From Zea mays (taxonomy: Eukaryota > Streptophyta > Magnoliopsida > Poales > Poaceae), in the NCBI RefSeq assembly GCF_902167145.1, contig NC_050098.1:112630207-112694206 (forward strand): 64,000 bases of DNA, given 5' to 3'. Numbering within the stretch: position 1 is the stretch's first letter; the number at the start of each line of letters is the position of its first letter. The translations under genes were made by a program, and so were the position numbers. Below, piece by piece: positions 10,648 to 22,925 of the stretch. The notes below the pieces were generated by a model. That model was not told the DNA's origin and did not search any database. It saw only the letters and a list, made by a program, of their open reading frames with translations.

Positions 10648-11231
10648 TGTTGGAGACTTGTTCTCAAATGCTATGAATTAAGAACAAGGCAACATAAAAT
10701 GTTAAATGTTAACGTCCTTCGTCCATGAAACATTATTCCCTTGAGGATAATGAAACTTGGACGAAGGTTGATGAGAATATAATTACGAGGGTCAAGTCTT
10801 CGTAATTAAATTTCAATAGATTGTATAAGATAACGTAAAATAAAGGGTATAAAAAGATAAACAAATCATAAACGAATTATATTATATTTACTTAATATAT
10901 TGAATCATCGAATACAATTATACCTCTGCCTTGGCAAAGGTTGGTTCACGAAAGATGCGATTGCAATTACCAGAATGCGTGAACAGTAAAGGAATACTGT
11001 TCACTATTTATAGACACAGGACACAGCCTGTGAAGAATTACAATTATGCCCCTCATAAAAGTTTACAACATTGACTCAGACCCTTATGGACTAAAAGGTC
11101 ATTCTATCTTTAAGTCGGTTTGTAATACCGAAGCTTCATGAAGAGGAACCTTCGGCCATCCCACACAAACAGCTTCAGCCGAAAACCACTTCTTCCTACA
11201 AGACCTTCGACGACGAAGCATAGTCCCAACA
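10648..11231 (-). repeat. 5' LTR of the Tat-clade element
   Basis: Direct repeat of 1924-2507. Adjacent on its left (downstream on the minus strand) is the PBS. It is followed on the right by the target duplication TGTTC at 11232-11236. Confidence 0.95.
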
Positions 11232-12692
11232 TGTTCCATTTAACACAAAATGTTCTTGTTTAACCATCGAGTTAACATCATAAATAAAACTTCATTTCTA
11301 GAACATAGTATCATTAAAAGAGTGACATCATATTTATCAAGTTGAGCAATAGCAAAAATTGCTAAGCATAGCATTTATCCTAGGGTAATCAAGGAATAGG
11401 GTTGGTAATTCCAGGAAATCCTTATTTAGGCAAATCCCATCAAATTATGCAATATTCAAAAAGTAAACATTATTATATGCATTATTTGGGTACAAATAGA
11501 AATGCAGAGGGAGAATCCACTTGCCTTGATCGAACGTGTCTTGTGGGTCGTACTCGAACGTGTTTGGTTCGTCTACCCCACATTCAACTTCTAATCATCG
11601 ATTCACGTATCGTACATACAAAAGAATACATACGCCAAATAAATAAATATACACCATTACATGGGTAACATTCACCATTACATAAACATTCACATATCAC
11701 ACAACTATACTCATAAATATGTCTAAATCATAAATATTTTATTAATCCACTACATTCTCCACTTTGAGTTATCATTGGTGAAAATTATATGAGTAGGTGA
11801 CTATGAAGCTAGTTTATCTAATATAACGTAGATAAAATGACTTAACAAACTTTACGGAAAATAATTAATTCTTTGGGTTTTATCCTTTCCTTTCTAAACA
11901 GAAATTATACGCATTACTAAAATGCTTATTTATACATCACATAACACTTATATTCTAAGAATTAATGTAAATTACTAATTTTGGACTTTTAGTACCATAA
12001 TCATAGTTATTTTGACATAATAGCTATCTTACTAATTCTAAGTAATTAAGTGATATACATATGAACACATTTATCATGACTAGTAAAAATCCAAATTTTA
12101 ACGTGACCAAGAAAATGGGACCTAGTACTTATTTTAATTTCTTATATCATTAAAAATTATACTTAAACAATCACTAACATAATATTATTTTATATGCTAA
12201 AAAGAGAAGTTAATCAAAAAGGATTCTAGTACTTAATCACAAAATTAAAGAATCGTGACATAACTTATTTATTTTAGAAATACAAAAATGTCCATGTCCA
12301 AAATATTGTCGCAGGGCTGATCTATAATTAAACTTATACATCAGGGTTTTTTTTAATAGTTTCTGAATTGGATTTTTTGGAATTAGTTTTACAGAAAAAC
12401 CAGGGGCTAAAATGCAAAATCGTCTTCTCCTACCTTGAGCTAGTGCTTGCACATGGAGGGCTCATCGAGGAGGGGAGCGCGGCGCCCGAGCAAGGGAGCA
12501 GGACGGGGGAATCTCAACGTTGGGCAAGGCTCCGGCGCGGTGACTCGACGGACTCCGGCCAGCAGGGCGCAGTGGCGGACACCGGCGCAGACGGCGAGGT
12601 GGCTCGGCTCCGGCGAGGCACGGGCGAGGAAGAGAGCGCGAGGAGTGAGAGAGAGATCTCGGGCAGGGGAGAGAAGGGCTCGGCCCGGTTCC

Positions 12693-12699
12693 ATTTATA
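12693..12699 (-). promoter_or_regulatory. LTR promoter TATA box (subtype A)
   Basis: The minus strand reads TATAAAT inside the LTR, next to the GC-rich segment. The same box is conserved in the second LTR copy at 29001-29007, in the sense orientation for the minus-strand element. Confidence 0.5.
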
Positions 12700-13418
12700 G
12701 AGAGAAGAGAGGGAGAGGGAGGGACGCTAGGGAGGAAGTGACCGGCCTGCCATTAATGGCGGTGGCCATAACTTCATCGTTGATGGCATCGTTGATGGCA
12801 GTCGTTGATGGGAGAGAGAATGGGGAGAGAGGAGAGAGGGGAAACGGCCGTTAGTTTTGGGTTTGGGGAAGGCGAGGGGGTCGCTTGGGGTTGGGCGCGA
12901 CCAGGCGGCTCGGGTCGGCGTAGCCAGGCTCGGTCGGCGCGGCGGCAGCGCACGCACACACCGGTGACGGTGCAATGAGAGGAGGGAGAAGGAGGCCAGG
13001 GTGGGTCCCGCCTACAAGTGAGAGGGAGAGAGGGAGTGGAGGCGGCTGGGCCGGTTGGGCCCTGGTGGGCCAAATTCGGCTAGGGTTTGGCTGTTTTGTT
13101 TTTTTTCTTTTTTTTCTCTTTTATCCCCATTTACCAAAAATATAAATAAATATATTTTGAAATATTTCTAAAAATTCATAATAATTGTACCAAAAATATT
13201 TATCATTAAAGTATTTATTTTTGGACTAAAGTTCTCATATTAATTAATTGGGTTTTCGATATAAAAGAAATTCCACAAAAACAATCATCAATCCAATATG
13301 AGCAAACAAAAATTATTCTAAAGGTAAACAAGATCAAACACTTGAAAAAAATCATTACTATATTTACCACTAATAATCTAAATGCATTATTTTTAGTTGA
13401 TGGTTTTAAGGTGTTACA

Positions 13419-13432
13419 AACCTACCCCCTTA
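13419..13432 (-). other. Polypurine tract of Tekay-like element E1
   Basis: The minus strand reads AAGGGGGTAGGTT immediately before the 3' LTR (TGTAACACC...). The same tract occurs at 38614-38627 before the next LTR. Confidence 0.8.
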
Positions 13433-13455
13433 AAAGAATCTCGTCCTCGAGATTA

Positions 13456-16400
13456 AGGAACTTCTGAGAATAACTGGGGGAATTTTGTTCTGAGTTCGTC
13501 TTCTCTTTCCCAAGTGGCCTCATCTTCCGAATGATGACTCCACTGAACTTTACACATGTTGATAACTTTACTCCGTGTAATTCTGCGAGATGTTTCCAAA
13601 ATTCTGATAGGCTACTCCGAATAAGTCAAATCCTCATTAACATTGAGTTCTTCCATAGGTAATTGTTCCTCCGGTACTATTAAGCATTTCTTAAGTTGTG
13701 ATACATGAAATACGTCATGCACGTCCGATAAACTATCGGGTAGCTCTAACTGATATGCTACTTCACCTTTTCTTTCCAAAATTTTGAACGGGCCAATGTA
13801 GCGAGGAGATAGTTTACCCTTAACCATAAATATTTTCATTCCTCTCATTGGTGAAACTTTAAGGTATACGAAGTCTCCAACTTCAAAGATCAACTCTCTT
13901 CTTCTATTGTCAGCATAGCTTTTCTGTCTCGACTGTGTTGTTTTTCAAATTCTCTTTGACAATCTGTACTTGCTTTTATGCTTCTTGGAGAATTTCTAGA
14001 CAAAATACTTGACTTTCTCCGGTCTGATTCCAATAAAGCGGTGTTCCAACAAATCGTCCATAAAGTGCTTCAAACGGTGCCATTTTTAGAATTGCTTGAT
14101 AACAATTGTTGTACGAGAATTCTGCATAAGGCAAACTCTTATCCCAGCTTCTACCATGCTTTAGAGCGCATGCTCTTAACATATCTTCCAACACTTGGTT
14201 TGTTCTTTCCGTTTATCCATCCGTTTGCGGATGATAAGTTGAGTTGAAGTTTAGCTTTGTATCCATGGACTCATGTAGTCTTTTCCAAAAGCGCGAGGTA
14301 AACTGGGTTCCTTGATCCGATACGATCTTCTTTGGTACTCCATGCATACAAACAATCCTTGACATGTATAACTCTGCTAATTGGGCTCCTGAGTAAGTTG
14401 TATTCACAGGTATAAAGTGTGCCACTTTAGTCAACCTGTCCTCTATAACCCATATGGAATCATAGCCGTCACGAGTACGGGGTAGTCCAACTATGAAATC
14501 TATACCGATTTCTTCCCATTTCCATTCTGATACTTTGAGAGGTTGTATCAATCCTGCTGGTCTTTGGTGTTCGGCTTTAAGTCGTTGACACACATCACAT
14601 AGTGCAACATGAGTAGCCACATCTCTTTTCAAACCGTACCACCAATACTTTTCCTTCAAATCCTGGTACATCTTAGTACTTCCAGGGTGAATAGAATAAG
14701 CCGAATCATGAGCTTCTTTCAAAATAAGTTGGCATAGGTGTTCAATTTTTGGTACACAGATTCTCTTTTTAAACCATACTGTGTATTGTTCATCTTCCGT
14801 GAAATATGGGGCTTTTACCAAACTAATCAGAGTTTTAATTTCCTTAATTTTCTCATCAGATTCGTGTCCTTTACGAATCTCTTGTTCCAAAGTAGATTCT
14901 ACTTCCATAACTATTGCTTCCATATTATTGAGCATACCAAGGTTGAGTTGTTCCATTTCCCAGCACAATTCATGTGACATCAAATGAGTAGTGATGCTGT
15001 TCACTTGACCTTTACGGCTCAAAGGATCTGCCACTACATTTGCTTTTCCTGGGTGATATTGTATTTCCAAATCATAGTCTTTGATTAACTCAAACCATCT
15101 TCTATGTCTTAGGTTGAGTTCTTTCTGCGTCAAGATATATTTCAAGCTTTTGTGATCCCTGAAGATTTTACACTTGTTTCCAGTCATGTAGTGCCTCCAA
15201 ATCTTCAAGGCGTGCACTACGGCAGCCAATTCCAAATCATGTGTAGGATAATTCTTTTCATGTTTCTGTAACTGCCTTGAGGCATATGCAATTACTTTTC
15301 CTTCTTGCATTAACACACATCCAAGTCCTAGATGTGATGCATCGCAATACACATCAAATCCTTTATGAATATCAGGCATAATTAACACTAATGCAGTGGT
15401 TAGCCTTTCCTTTAATTCCTCAAAACATTTCTGACATGCTTCATCCCACATAAACTCTTTACCTTTCTCCAACAGTGAAGTAAGAGGTTTCACTATTTTG
15501 GAGAAGCCTTCAATGAATCTTCTGTAGTATCCTGCTAATCCAATAAAATTCCTGATCTTGGACACATCTGTGGGTTGTTTCCAATTTAGTATTTCGCTTA
15601 TTTTACCGGGGTTTACCTTGATTCCTCCATCGGTGATAATATGACCTAGGAAAGCGACTTCCTTCAGCCAAAAATCATACTTTGAAAATTTCGCATACAA
15701 CAGATTGCCTCGAAGTTTTAGTAGAACTAATCTCAGATGATCTTGATTTGCTTCTTCACTCTGAGAGTATACATGTGTGTCGCGATGAATACCACAACAA
15801 ACTGGTCGAGATACTCCATGAATACTTTATTCATCAGGTTCATAAAGTAAGCCGGTGCATTAGTCAGTCCAAAAGACATGACCAAAAACTCATATAGTCC
15901 ATACCTTGTAGTGAAGGCTGTTTTAGGTATATCTTCGGTTCTAATCTTCAACTGATGATAGCCTGATCTTAGATCTATTTTCGAGAATACTTTAGCTCCT
16001 CTCATCTGATCAAACAGATCTTCAATCCGAGGTAATGGGTATTTGTTTTTAATTGTTACTTCGTTCAAGCTCCTATAATCAACACACATTCTCCTTGAAC
16101 CATCTTTCTTGTTCACAAATAGAACTAGGGCTCCCCATGGAGACGAACTGGGGCGAATAAAACCTTTTTCTAGTAATTCCTCTATTTGTTTCTTTAGTTC
16201 AATTAAATCTTTGACATCCATTCGGTAAGCTCTTTTTGAAATTGGTGCAGTTCTAGGTAATAGTTCAATAGAAAACTCTATATCACGATCAGGTGGCATA
16301 CCTGGTAATTCTTTCGGAAATACATCTGGGTATTCACACACTATTTTGATGTGCTCCAAAGATTTTTCTTCCAACCGATTTACCATTGCTTCTGCTGTTG

Positions 16401-16800
16401 CTGGCATACTGACATTGACATGAATTCTTTCTCCTTGTGGACTAGTTAATGTAACCATCCTCTTAGCACAGGATATTACTCCATCATACTTGGTTAAGTA
16501 ATCTATTCCAAGTATCAAATCGATTCCACTCGATTCCAAAATTATCAGCTCTACTAGAAAGCTTAGGCCTCTAATTTCAATCTTAGTATGAGGGCATGAG
16601 TGAGTGGCTCTAAGTTCACCTCCCGGTTATCGAATTAATAGTTTCTTCTTCAAGGGATAGTTTAGTATTTTATGCTTTTCCACAAATGACTTTGTTACGA
16701 AGGAATGAGATGCTCCAGAATCAAATAAAACTAATGCAGGTATGGAGTTAATAAGAAACATACCATACACCACGTCAGCATCCTCAGGAACTGATTCTGC
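13456..16800 (-). pseudogene. pol: Decayed Tekay-like pol of E1
   Basis: The protease motif LFDSGASHSF is at about 16710-16730. RT motifs ([36 protein letters not shown]) are read at 15733-16539. A one-base deletion near 15785 breaks the frame exactly where the catalytic F/Y-x-DD motif should follow FVVVFI. RNase H and integrase continue at 14213-15700 ([31 protein letters not shown]), then stop at a nonsense codon just after HPQTDG. Further pieces are at 13976-14194 and 13612-13893, with another in-frame stop at 13612. After that stop the reading continues to a chromodomain-like tail (VQWSHHSEDEATWERE). It is not functional. Confidence 0.88.
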
Positions 16801-17953
16801 TGTCACGTGATTAACTCTTCCCTTACTCTAGTTCTGTGGAGTCTTGTTTTGTGCAGATCCATGAGCAGGTGTATTCTGATTAGTCCTCTATTGCTGTTTC
16901 TCTGGGGTGTTTGTTGATTGTGTCTTGGGCAGTTGTTAGCATAGTGGCCAAGTTCGCCACACTTGAAACAGTCATTGGGTTGGACTGGGGTGCTTGTGCT
17001 ATTGCTTTTGGCCGGTGTGTTCATGGCGCTTCCTTAATGATTCTGTTGTTGACCACTAGACCTTTGACCGGTCTGAGGGCTGTTCCTCTATTGGTTCTGA
17101 TATTGGTTGCTCCTCTGACCTTGTTGTCCAGAGCGTTGTACTTGGTAGTTGTTGTTCCCACTCTGATTTCCGGAGCGGAACTGAGAACCTTGGGAGTTGT
17201 TCTGACGGGTATTCCTGCTGGACTACCCTTGGAACTTTCTCTTGTGATTAGACAACACTTTTCTTTTGCTTTCAAGGCCAATTGCCTTGTTAAGCAAAGT
17301 CTGAAAGTTTGGAAAGCTGTGGCTCTGTAGCTGATAGTTCAAAGGCCCAATCAAGCCTTCCATGATGTTCTTGGTGCTTCTCGTCAGTGTCCACTTCTTC
17401 TGGGGCATAACGTGAAAGCTGGGTGAAGCGATCACGGTACTCACTAACATACATGTTCCCTTGTGTGAGGGAAAGGAACTCCTTCTTGAGCTTCATGATT
17501 CCTGAGGGAATATGGTGAGCATGAAAGTTCACCTAAAATTCCTGCTAGGTTATGGCATCAGCATTAGCATGTGCCGCTGGGTGATGTCCAATTTCTTCCT
17601 GAAGCGTACAAGACCTTCTCTCGGTCATTGCACTAGGTGATGTCCAATTTCTTCCCGATGACCTTAAGCCAATCATCGGCATCCAAAGGGTCAACTGCAT
17701 GAGAGAAAGCAGGCGGGTGATGGCTCATGAAATCTTGATGCTTGTCTCTAGCTTGGGGTGCATGTTGTTGTTGATGCGAGTGCTGCTGGTTCTGCTGATT
17801 CTGCTGAATCTGCTGCACAGAAGCAGTGAGTCCTTGCAGAAGCTACATCTGTGCTGTGATGAATTGTTCCATATTGGGATTTGGTGGCGGTGGTGGCAAC
17901 TGCTGACCACGCTGGTTTTGGTGGTTCCTGGGACCTGAGCGAGTGTTCACCAT
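16801..17953 (-). pseudogene. gag: Decayed Tekay-like gag of E1
   Basis: The start is at 17953 (MVNTRSGPRN). A Gln/His-rich linker precedes the capsid-like part (FMSHHPPAFSHAVDPLDADD), which is disrupted around 17530-17640, where a short segment (TGATGTCCAATTTCTTCC) appears twice. The rest reappears in other frames (AFELSA, FSNHKRKFQG). A CCHC zinc knuckle, CFKCGELGHYANNCP, lies at about 16927-16971. The gag is broken by several stops, frameshifts and a deletion. Confidence 0.8.
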
Positions 17954-18203
17954 CTGGTTGGTTAGAAAGTGCAATTCTGAGGTAAGTGAGGAGTAGAGAA
18001 GATTCTAGGGGGAATAGCTTATTATTAAGTTTATTTTTTATGCTCTTATGGCCATCATTCCATAAGACCAGTGCACTCAAGCAAAACTCCAACTCAAACA
18101 TTGCAAACAACACCATCACATGGTTGTTATTATCATAAACATAGTATTATAAGATGTTCATCGTCTAACGCGAAAACTAACTTATTACAATCTAAATGAA
18201 AAT

Positions 18204-20485
18204 CTATAGCAGCCTGGTGATGGATCCTGGTTCTCCACAGTGGATCCTCTTGCGGGGAGGGGACAACGCCATGGTAGGGACTTGAGCTTTAGGGGGATCC
18301 CTTCCTTCTAGTTGAGCTTCCAAGGCTGCAATCCTTGCGTGTGCATCCTCCAGCTCTTAGTGTACCTTAGAGAGGACTAGGGTAGCACTATCTAGGTCGA
18401 TGTTAAGACCTACCATTACACCAACTAGGGTGTTGAGGCGATCTTCTCCAGCTCCACCTAGAATAATGCTGGTCTGGCTTTCTCCACGAAGACGCAGAGG
18501 AAGATGCCTATACTTCGTGTTGTGCAGCTACTGCCGGTAGGTGTGGCTGAGGGACCATAGAGTTCGCCTAGCAGCATCGCTGACTGAAGTAGCATAGGTG
18601 GATAGCGGCGTCAGAGACTCATGAACTGACAGAGTCATGAACCCTCTATCACCTGCATCCATCACCCTGACATGAATGCGAGTGATGTAGTAGCAAGCCC
18701 GAGGGGGTTCGCACACTCGCTTGGTCTCATATAGGGGTCGGACGTAGGTTCCCAACGCATGCAGAACATCATGCAGCAGGTTAGGGAAGTGCCCTGTTGT
18801 TAGAAATATGCCCTAGAGATAATCATAGAGATGAGCATATTTCTTTGTATCCATGATATATATATTGCTTAATTGAATATCCATGGAAGGCACCTTGTAT
18901 TGATTAGCAATTATGTGAATTGTTTGTGAGATTCTTTACTTATATGGTTATTCTAAATGATGTCCCTAGTCAGAGTCGATGACTAGCACATGTATTAGTT
19001 GATGACTACATTTCACAAGTCATGAACATGGAGATGTTAAACTAATAATGTGGGCGCATGTATGACATGAGGCTGGACCGACCCAACGTGAGATATTGTA
19101 ATATAGTTCTCTTCTTACAACATGAATACTGTATCCTTAGACTTGAGATTGTCGCATGTTCTCAAGATGTGAATTGACTTACTTAGGGACTATCAAACGC
19201 TATCTCGTAACTGGGTAGTTATAAAGGTAGTTTTGGGTTTGTCAGGAAGCATGCTGTGAGGCATGGTCAGTCAAGATGGAATTTGTCCCTCTCTTTGTGA
19301 GAGAGATATCTCTGGGCCCCTCGAGTGATTGGATCAAGAAATGCATGGCCGTGCTAGGGTTAAGAGTTAACCATTGAAAGGATTCCAATTCACAGTATCG
19401 AGAAAGAGAGGTCAGCTTAGAGCCAGACCAAATATCGTGAGACAAAGGGAACAACATGTACGTAATGTCGCAGTGGTTCGTCTGATATGATCTTTACGTA
19501 CACATAGGAGTTGACATGTCTTGCTAGAGGCCGCTATCAATTATTGGGCCAAGTAAGAGTACTCGGGCTATGTCTATTTGTACGTGAACCTATAGGGTCA
19601 CACACTTAAGGGGAAGGAAGCCTAATTCGGATTAGATCCGAAATTAGACTGGGCTTTAGGGTTAATGATGGGCCTCGGCGTCAGAAGCCCACCATAACGC
19701 CTATATAATGAGGGGCGGGGGCGCGGTTAAGGGATAACCCTAATTCGCCACCAGCGAACTAACAGCCGCCGCCCACCTCTCGCCCTCGCCAAGCCTCCGT
19801 CGCGAACCTAGCAGTTCGGTACGCGGCGCTTCCTCCCTGTACGTGTGGATACCTCGGAGGTGCTACATCTGGAGCACTTGGACGAACCGTGCAAGGATGT
19901 GAAGGACGCCGGCGACTGCACGGCACTGCTCGACGCGTTCGTCTACATCGAGACGTCTTCCGCTGCTCTGCGCGTCTAGTGGTAATTCCATGACCTATAA
20001 CCGCAGTAGTTCTTGGTATTATGGGGATGAAAATTTTGTTTTGCGCTAGCGTAGCCTCCCCGTAATCCTACACCTGTCTCGAACATTGATGTATAATGTC
20101 CGGTGACAGGCCATAACCCCACGTAGTGGTCCTACTGTTCACCGTTGGCTTCCTCATTGACGTTCTCCTCTTCTTCTTCTTCGTCATCATCTTCATCATC
20201 ATCACCAGAGTCGTCTGGGTCGTCGCCTCCGGGAGCAGGGGCTTGGACTGCTGGTGCTAGCGGTGCTGACGATGACGATCTAGCTGCGAAGGCTAGTGAT
20301 TCTGCCAATGGGGTGGGCGTAGGCAAAAACTCCTCCGAGCTGTCCTCCAAAATAACTCTGTTCTCCACACGAATGCGAGGGAGATCCACAGGGATTTCCT
20401 CGACTACCACTAGGTAGACGGTAACTTGCTGTGGCAGAGGGATGTAGTTGGTGTTGGTCTGGGTGGTTTGGATTGTACGCACTAT
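18204..20485 (-). pseudogene. Extra leader ORF of E1 upstream of gag, unknown function, split by a solo LTR
   Basis: On the minus strand a splice acceptor (TTTTTCTCTTGTAG) is followed from 20485 by one frame that stays in register across the solo LTR once that insertion and one target copy are removed: about 334 codons ending with TAG at 18204-18206. It has three internal stops (20132-20134, 18528-18530, 18357-18359). The first part is Pro/Ala-rich, then a strongly acidic run (DDPDDSGDDDEDDDEEEEEE). The middle is a compact region (YITRIHVRVMDAG, SVSDAARRTLW). The end is a short helix (ELEDAHARIAALEAQLEG). I recognise no domain. The second element's leader (39903-40540) has no counterpart. Confidence 0.6.
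18798..20072 (+). mobile_element. Solo LTR of a copia element (BARE/Angela-like), TSD CCTGT
   Basis: This 1,275-bp segment starts TGTTAGAAATATGCCCTAGA and ends CGTAATCCTACA, flanked by perfect 5-bp duplications CCTGT (18793-18797 and 20073-20077). It has no internal region, so it is a solo LTR left by intra-element recombination. The start resembles Triticeae BARE/Angela LTRs (memory). A TATA box, TATATAA, at 19702-19708 is followed by a GC-rich transcribed-leader-like stretch, giving plus orientation. Confidence 0.9.
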
Positions 20486-20624
20486 CTACAAGAGAAAAAG
20501 TCATCTTAGTTGAATTTTAAAGAAGTAAGATTGATAAAATAATTTTGTAAGAACAAAATTAGCATGTTTTGAATAGACTAGGCTTTCCATTTCTAACTAG
20601 TCTAACGAACTAGAGTCAACATAA

Positions 20625-20637
20625 CTTTGATACCACT
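20625..20637 (-). other. Primer binding site of E1 (initiator Met tRNA type)
   Basis: The minus strand reads TGGTATCAAAG a few bases after the 5' LTR end (..GGGTGTGACA), matching the usual TGGTATCAGAGC initiator-Met PBS. Confidence 0.8.
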
Positions 20638-22925
20638 TCTGTCACACCCGGTTCTAGGGGCAAAACCTAATGCATAGCATATGTGGGCCAGGATCCATTT
20701 TCCAAACATATGTTGACATCACAAATGTAATATATCAAATGACAATGCAATAAAGGCATAAAAGGGAGTAGAGTAACTTTATTACATCATCCAGAACATA
20801 GTATCTTAACAAGTATCATTTATCAAAGTACGACGGAATTAAACATGGACACTCTTCCACAGGAAGGTGACTGGCGCATCGTTAGACTCAAAATTCATCA
20901 ACGTCATCTGCGAAGGCTCCGTCATCACCCTCTGATCAAATATTAGCAAGGGTGAGCTTGCTTATGGTCGGGGCTCAGTAAGTGGGGGAAATAATGCAAA
21001 GTTAACAAGTAGGCTATGGATAAGCGGTAAGCATTTTAGTTGGTCAATATTTTATTAGCAACACCTGTCTTACTAAATGTAAGTGTGTCCCAAATATCCC
21101 AATTAATCAAAAGCATAAGATTATATCAAAAACACTTAAGTGAAATCACTTAAGAAAACCACTGGTAGATTATCGGAACATGATTTATTTTTCCATCTTT
21201 AAGTTCAATTATCATGTGAGGGTCCATGTTGCTCTTAACTGTGAGCACGACTGACATATCAATTTTACACTCTACAGAGGTGGTATAACTTTATCCACAA
21301 TGCGTGTGTCCCATCTATCCTGGGTTGATCGGACCCATAAACACTGCCTAGGTGAATGGCTAGGGATCCACTATGAGGCTTTCACAAAATATCCTTAGTA
21401 CAAAGCCACCCGCTAAGGTTTCCACGTCAGTATTGATGGCCCTCTAGGTGAGGTAACTTAGCCAAGACTACCACCCCATGTTAACATGAGCTGCCACCAA
21501 ACCACTACTGCCCCCTTTTGCCCATCTTTTAGGTAGGGTTGCTAAGCACTAAGTCTATAGAGCTAATTACCAAAGCCAGAGCCATTATAACACTCATGGT
21601 TACACTGTTATCACTACAACACATGTGACCTTCTATGACATTCCCATTACATCATAAATAAGGGTTTTTTCGTTAGTCTTTATTGTTGTGACGACTCTGT
21701 GACGAAAATACCATCGTCACAGAAGGTGCGTGTTAAAAGGCCTTTTATGACGAAAGGCAAAAATACGTCATAAACGTAGTGACAAAAATGTATTCGTCAC
21801 AAAATTTATGACGCTCTAAATCATCATAAACGAGACCCAAAAACGTCATAGAGTGTAGCATTGTACCATTGCCACATGGTAGCTTTGTGACAGATATATT
21901 CGTCATAAATGCGCTGACATGGCAGCTGACGTGGCAGATGACATGGCAGCTGACATGACAAACAAATTATGACGAATATTTTCATCATAAAGCGTGGTGA
22001 CGTGGCAACTAACATGATGGGTTTATTACATTTTTAGTTCATTAATTGAAATAAATTCAAATCAAACATGTGTATACAATTTCATTAAATGACATGAGTG
22101 TACATAACTTTGTCTACATCCATATATAATTGTAGCATAAAACATCCGAAACAAGTATTAAAGATCAAATATTTTAAATATCCTACAACTTAAATCTAAA
22201 AGTAAGTAGAATGGGTTCAACGGGCACAAGTTGCAGTTGAGGACAACATTCCGAAACTTGAAAGGTGCATGCATCATCTTAACATGAAGCTCCACTCCTT
22301 TTAGTTTAATTGTTGGAGACCTGATGCTCCAACTGCATAGAGAGAACAAAGAACACATGAGTCCTATACATGGAAAAGAAGAGAACAAATCATGATCACA
22401 TTATAAATATATAATGGCCAAAATTAGGAACGGGCAAGAAGCAAGACCGAGAGAGATGTGGTTGGAAGACCGAGAGGGTGACTAACTGTTCAAAGAAATC
22501 ACAGTATGGTCCAGACCGAAAACAAAAAAGGCAACAAGATGAATCAAGATGCAATATTTGCAGGAATTTTTTCTAAGACAGCCTTGCAAATCTACACTCT
22601 GGCACGCTAGAACAAACAGGAACATACCTTGAATATGTTGAACCAAACAATGTCAGAATACAACAATCCAAACATTCCCGGTACATCAAGGAATTGGTGG
22701 TGCCACCTCCACTTATCTCCACTCCCCAGGCATAGCTATATCAGTAATCTAATAATGAAATGGGAAGCACTTTGTAGACATCAATTTCAATTTAAGCGAC
22801 CTAAGGAAGAAGGGTTAGAAAAAATGTTTATCTTATACACAGGAAAGGAACATAAAGACCTTTCAACTTCATACTATGATCAGAAATGCATATTTACATT
22901 TAATTTAGAATAGCTTATTAATTTC

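Larger units (their letters stand above)
1924..11231 (-). mobile_element. Complete Tat-clade Ty3/gypsy element without gag (cinful-like)
   Basis: The element is 9,308 bp, bounded by two 584-bp LTRs (1924-2507, 10648-11231; about five differences by eye) that start TGTTGG and end CCAACA, with a perfect 5-bp target duplication TGTTC. It is read on the minus strand: the PBS lies beside the right LTR and a purine tract beside the left LTR. It carries a pol frame (6650-10603, minus) with no gag, and an oppositely transcribed spliced gene (2958-5864, plus) near the 3' LTR. The dual RNase H, the TTGGCGCC PBS and the antisense ORF place it in the Tat/Retand lineage. From memory the LTR resembles maize cinful/zeon. 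The near-identical LTRs indicate a recent insertion. Confidence 0.92.
1610..13418 (-). mobile_element. Tekay-like subtype A 3' LTR of element E1, interrupted
   Basis: Pieces 1610-1923 and 11232-13418 match, in order, the LTR at 20640-38613 (for example TGGGTTGATCGGACCCATAA at 1612 and 21318). Two insertions split it: the plus-oriented LTR ending at 1609, and the Tat element 1924-11231, which duplicated TGTTC (1919-1923 and 11232-11236). It ends at 13418 in GTGTTACA, followed at once by a polypurine tract on the minus strand, so this is the 3' LTR of a minus-strand element. The first part of the LTR lies left of the window. The GC-rich segment 12440-13075 is LTR sequence, not a gene. Confidence 0.85.
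13419..20639 (-). mobile_element. Internal region of Tekay-like chromovirus E1
   Basis: In element order (minus strand): PBS at 20625-20637, an extra leader ORF, gag, pol with chromodomain-like end, PPT at 13419-13432. Both flanks are LTRs of the same subtype. It carries many stops and frameshifts, and a solo copia LTR inserted in the leader ORF. The pol order (protease, RT, RNase H, integrase, chromodomain) and the gag knuckle fit the Tekay/Del branch. Confidence 0.85.

Noticed and set aside
12440..13073. Overlapping GC-rich frames on both strands
   Set aside because: The region is the GC-rich part of the Tekay-type LTR and recurs at 28740-29015 and 37917-38275 with frame-breaking differences.
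20132..20482. An independent host gene encoding an acidic protein
   Set aside because: It is bounded by the Tekay PBS and continues in frame across the solo LTR toward gag, so it belongs to the element's leader ORF.
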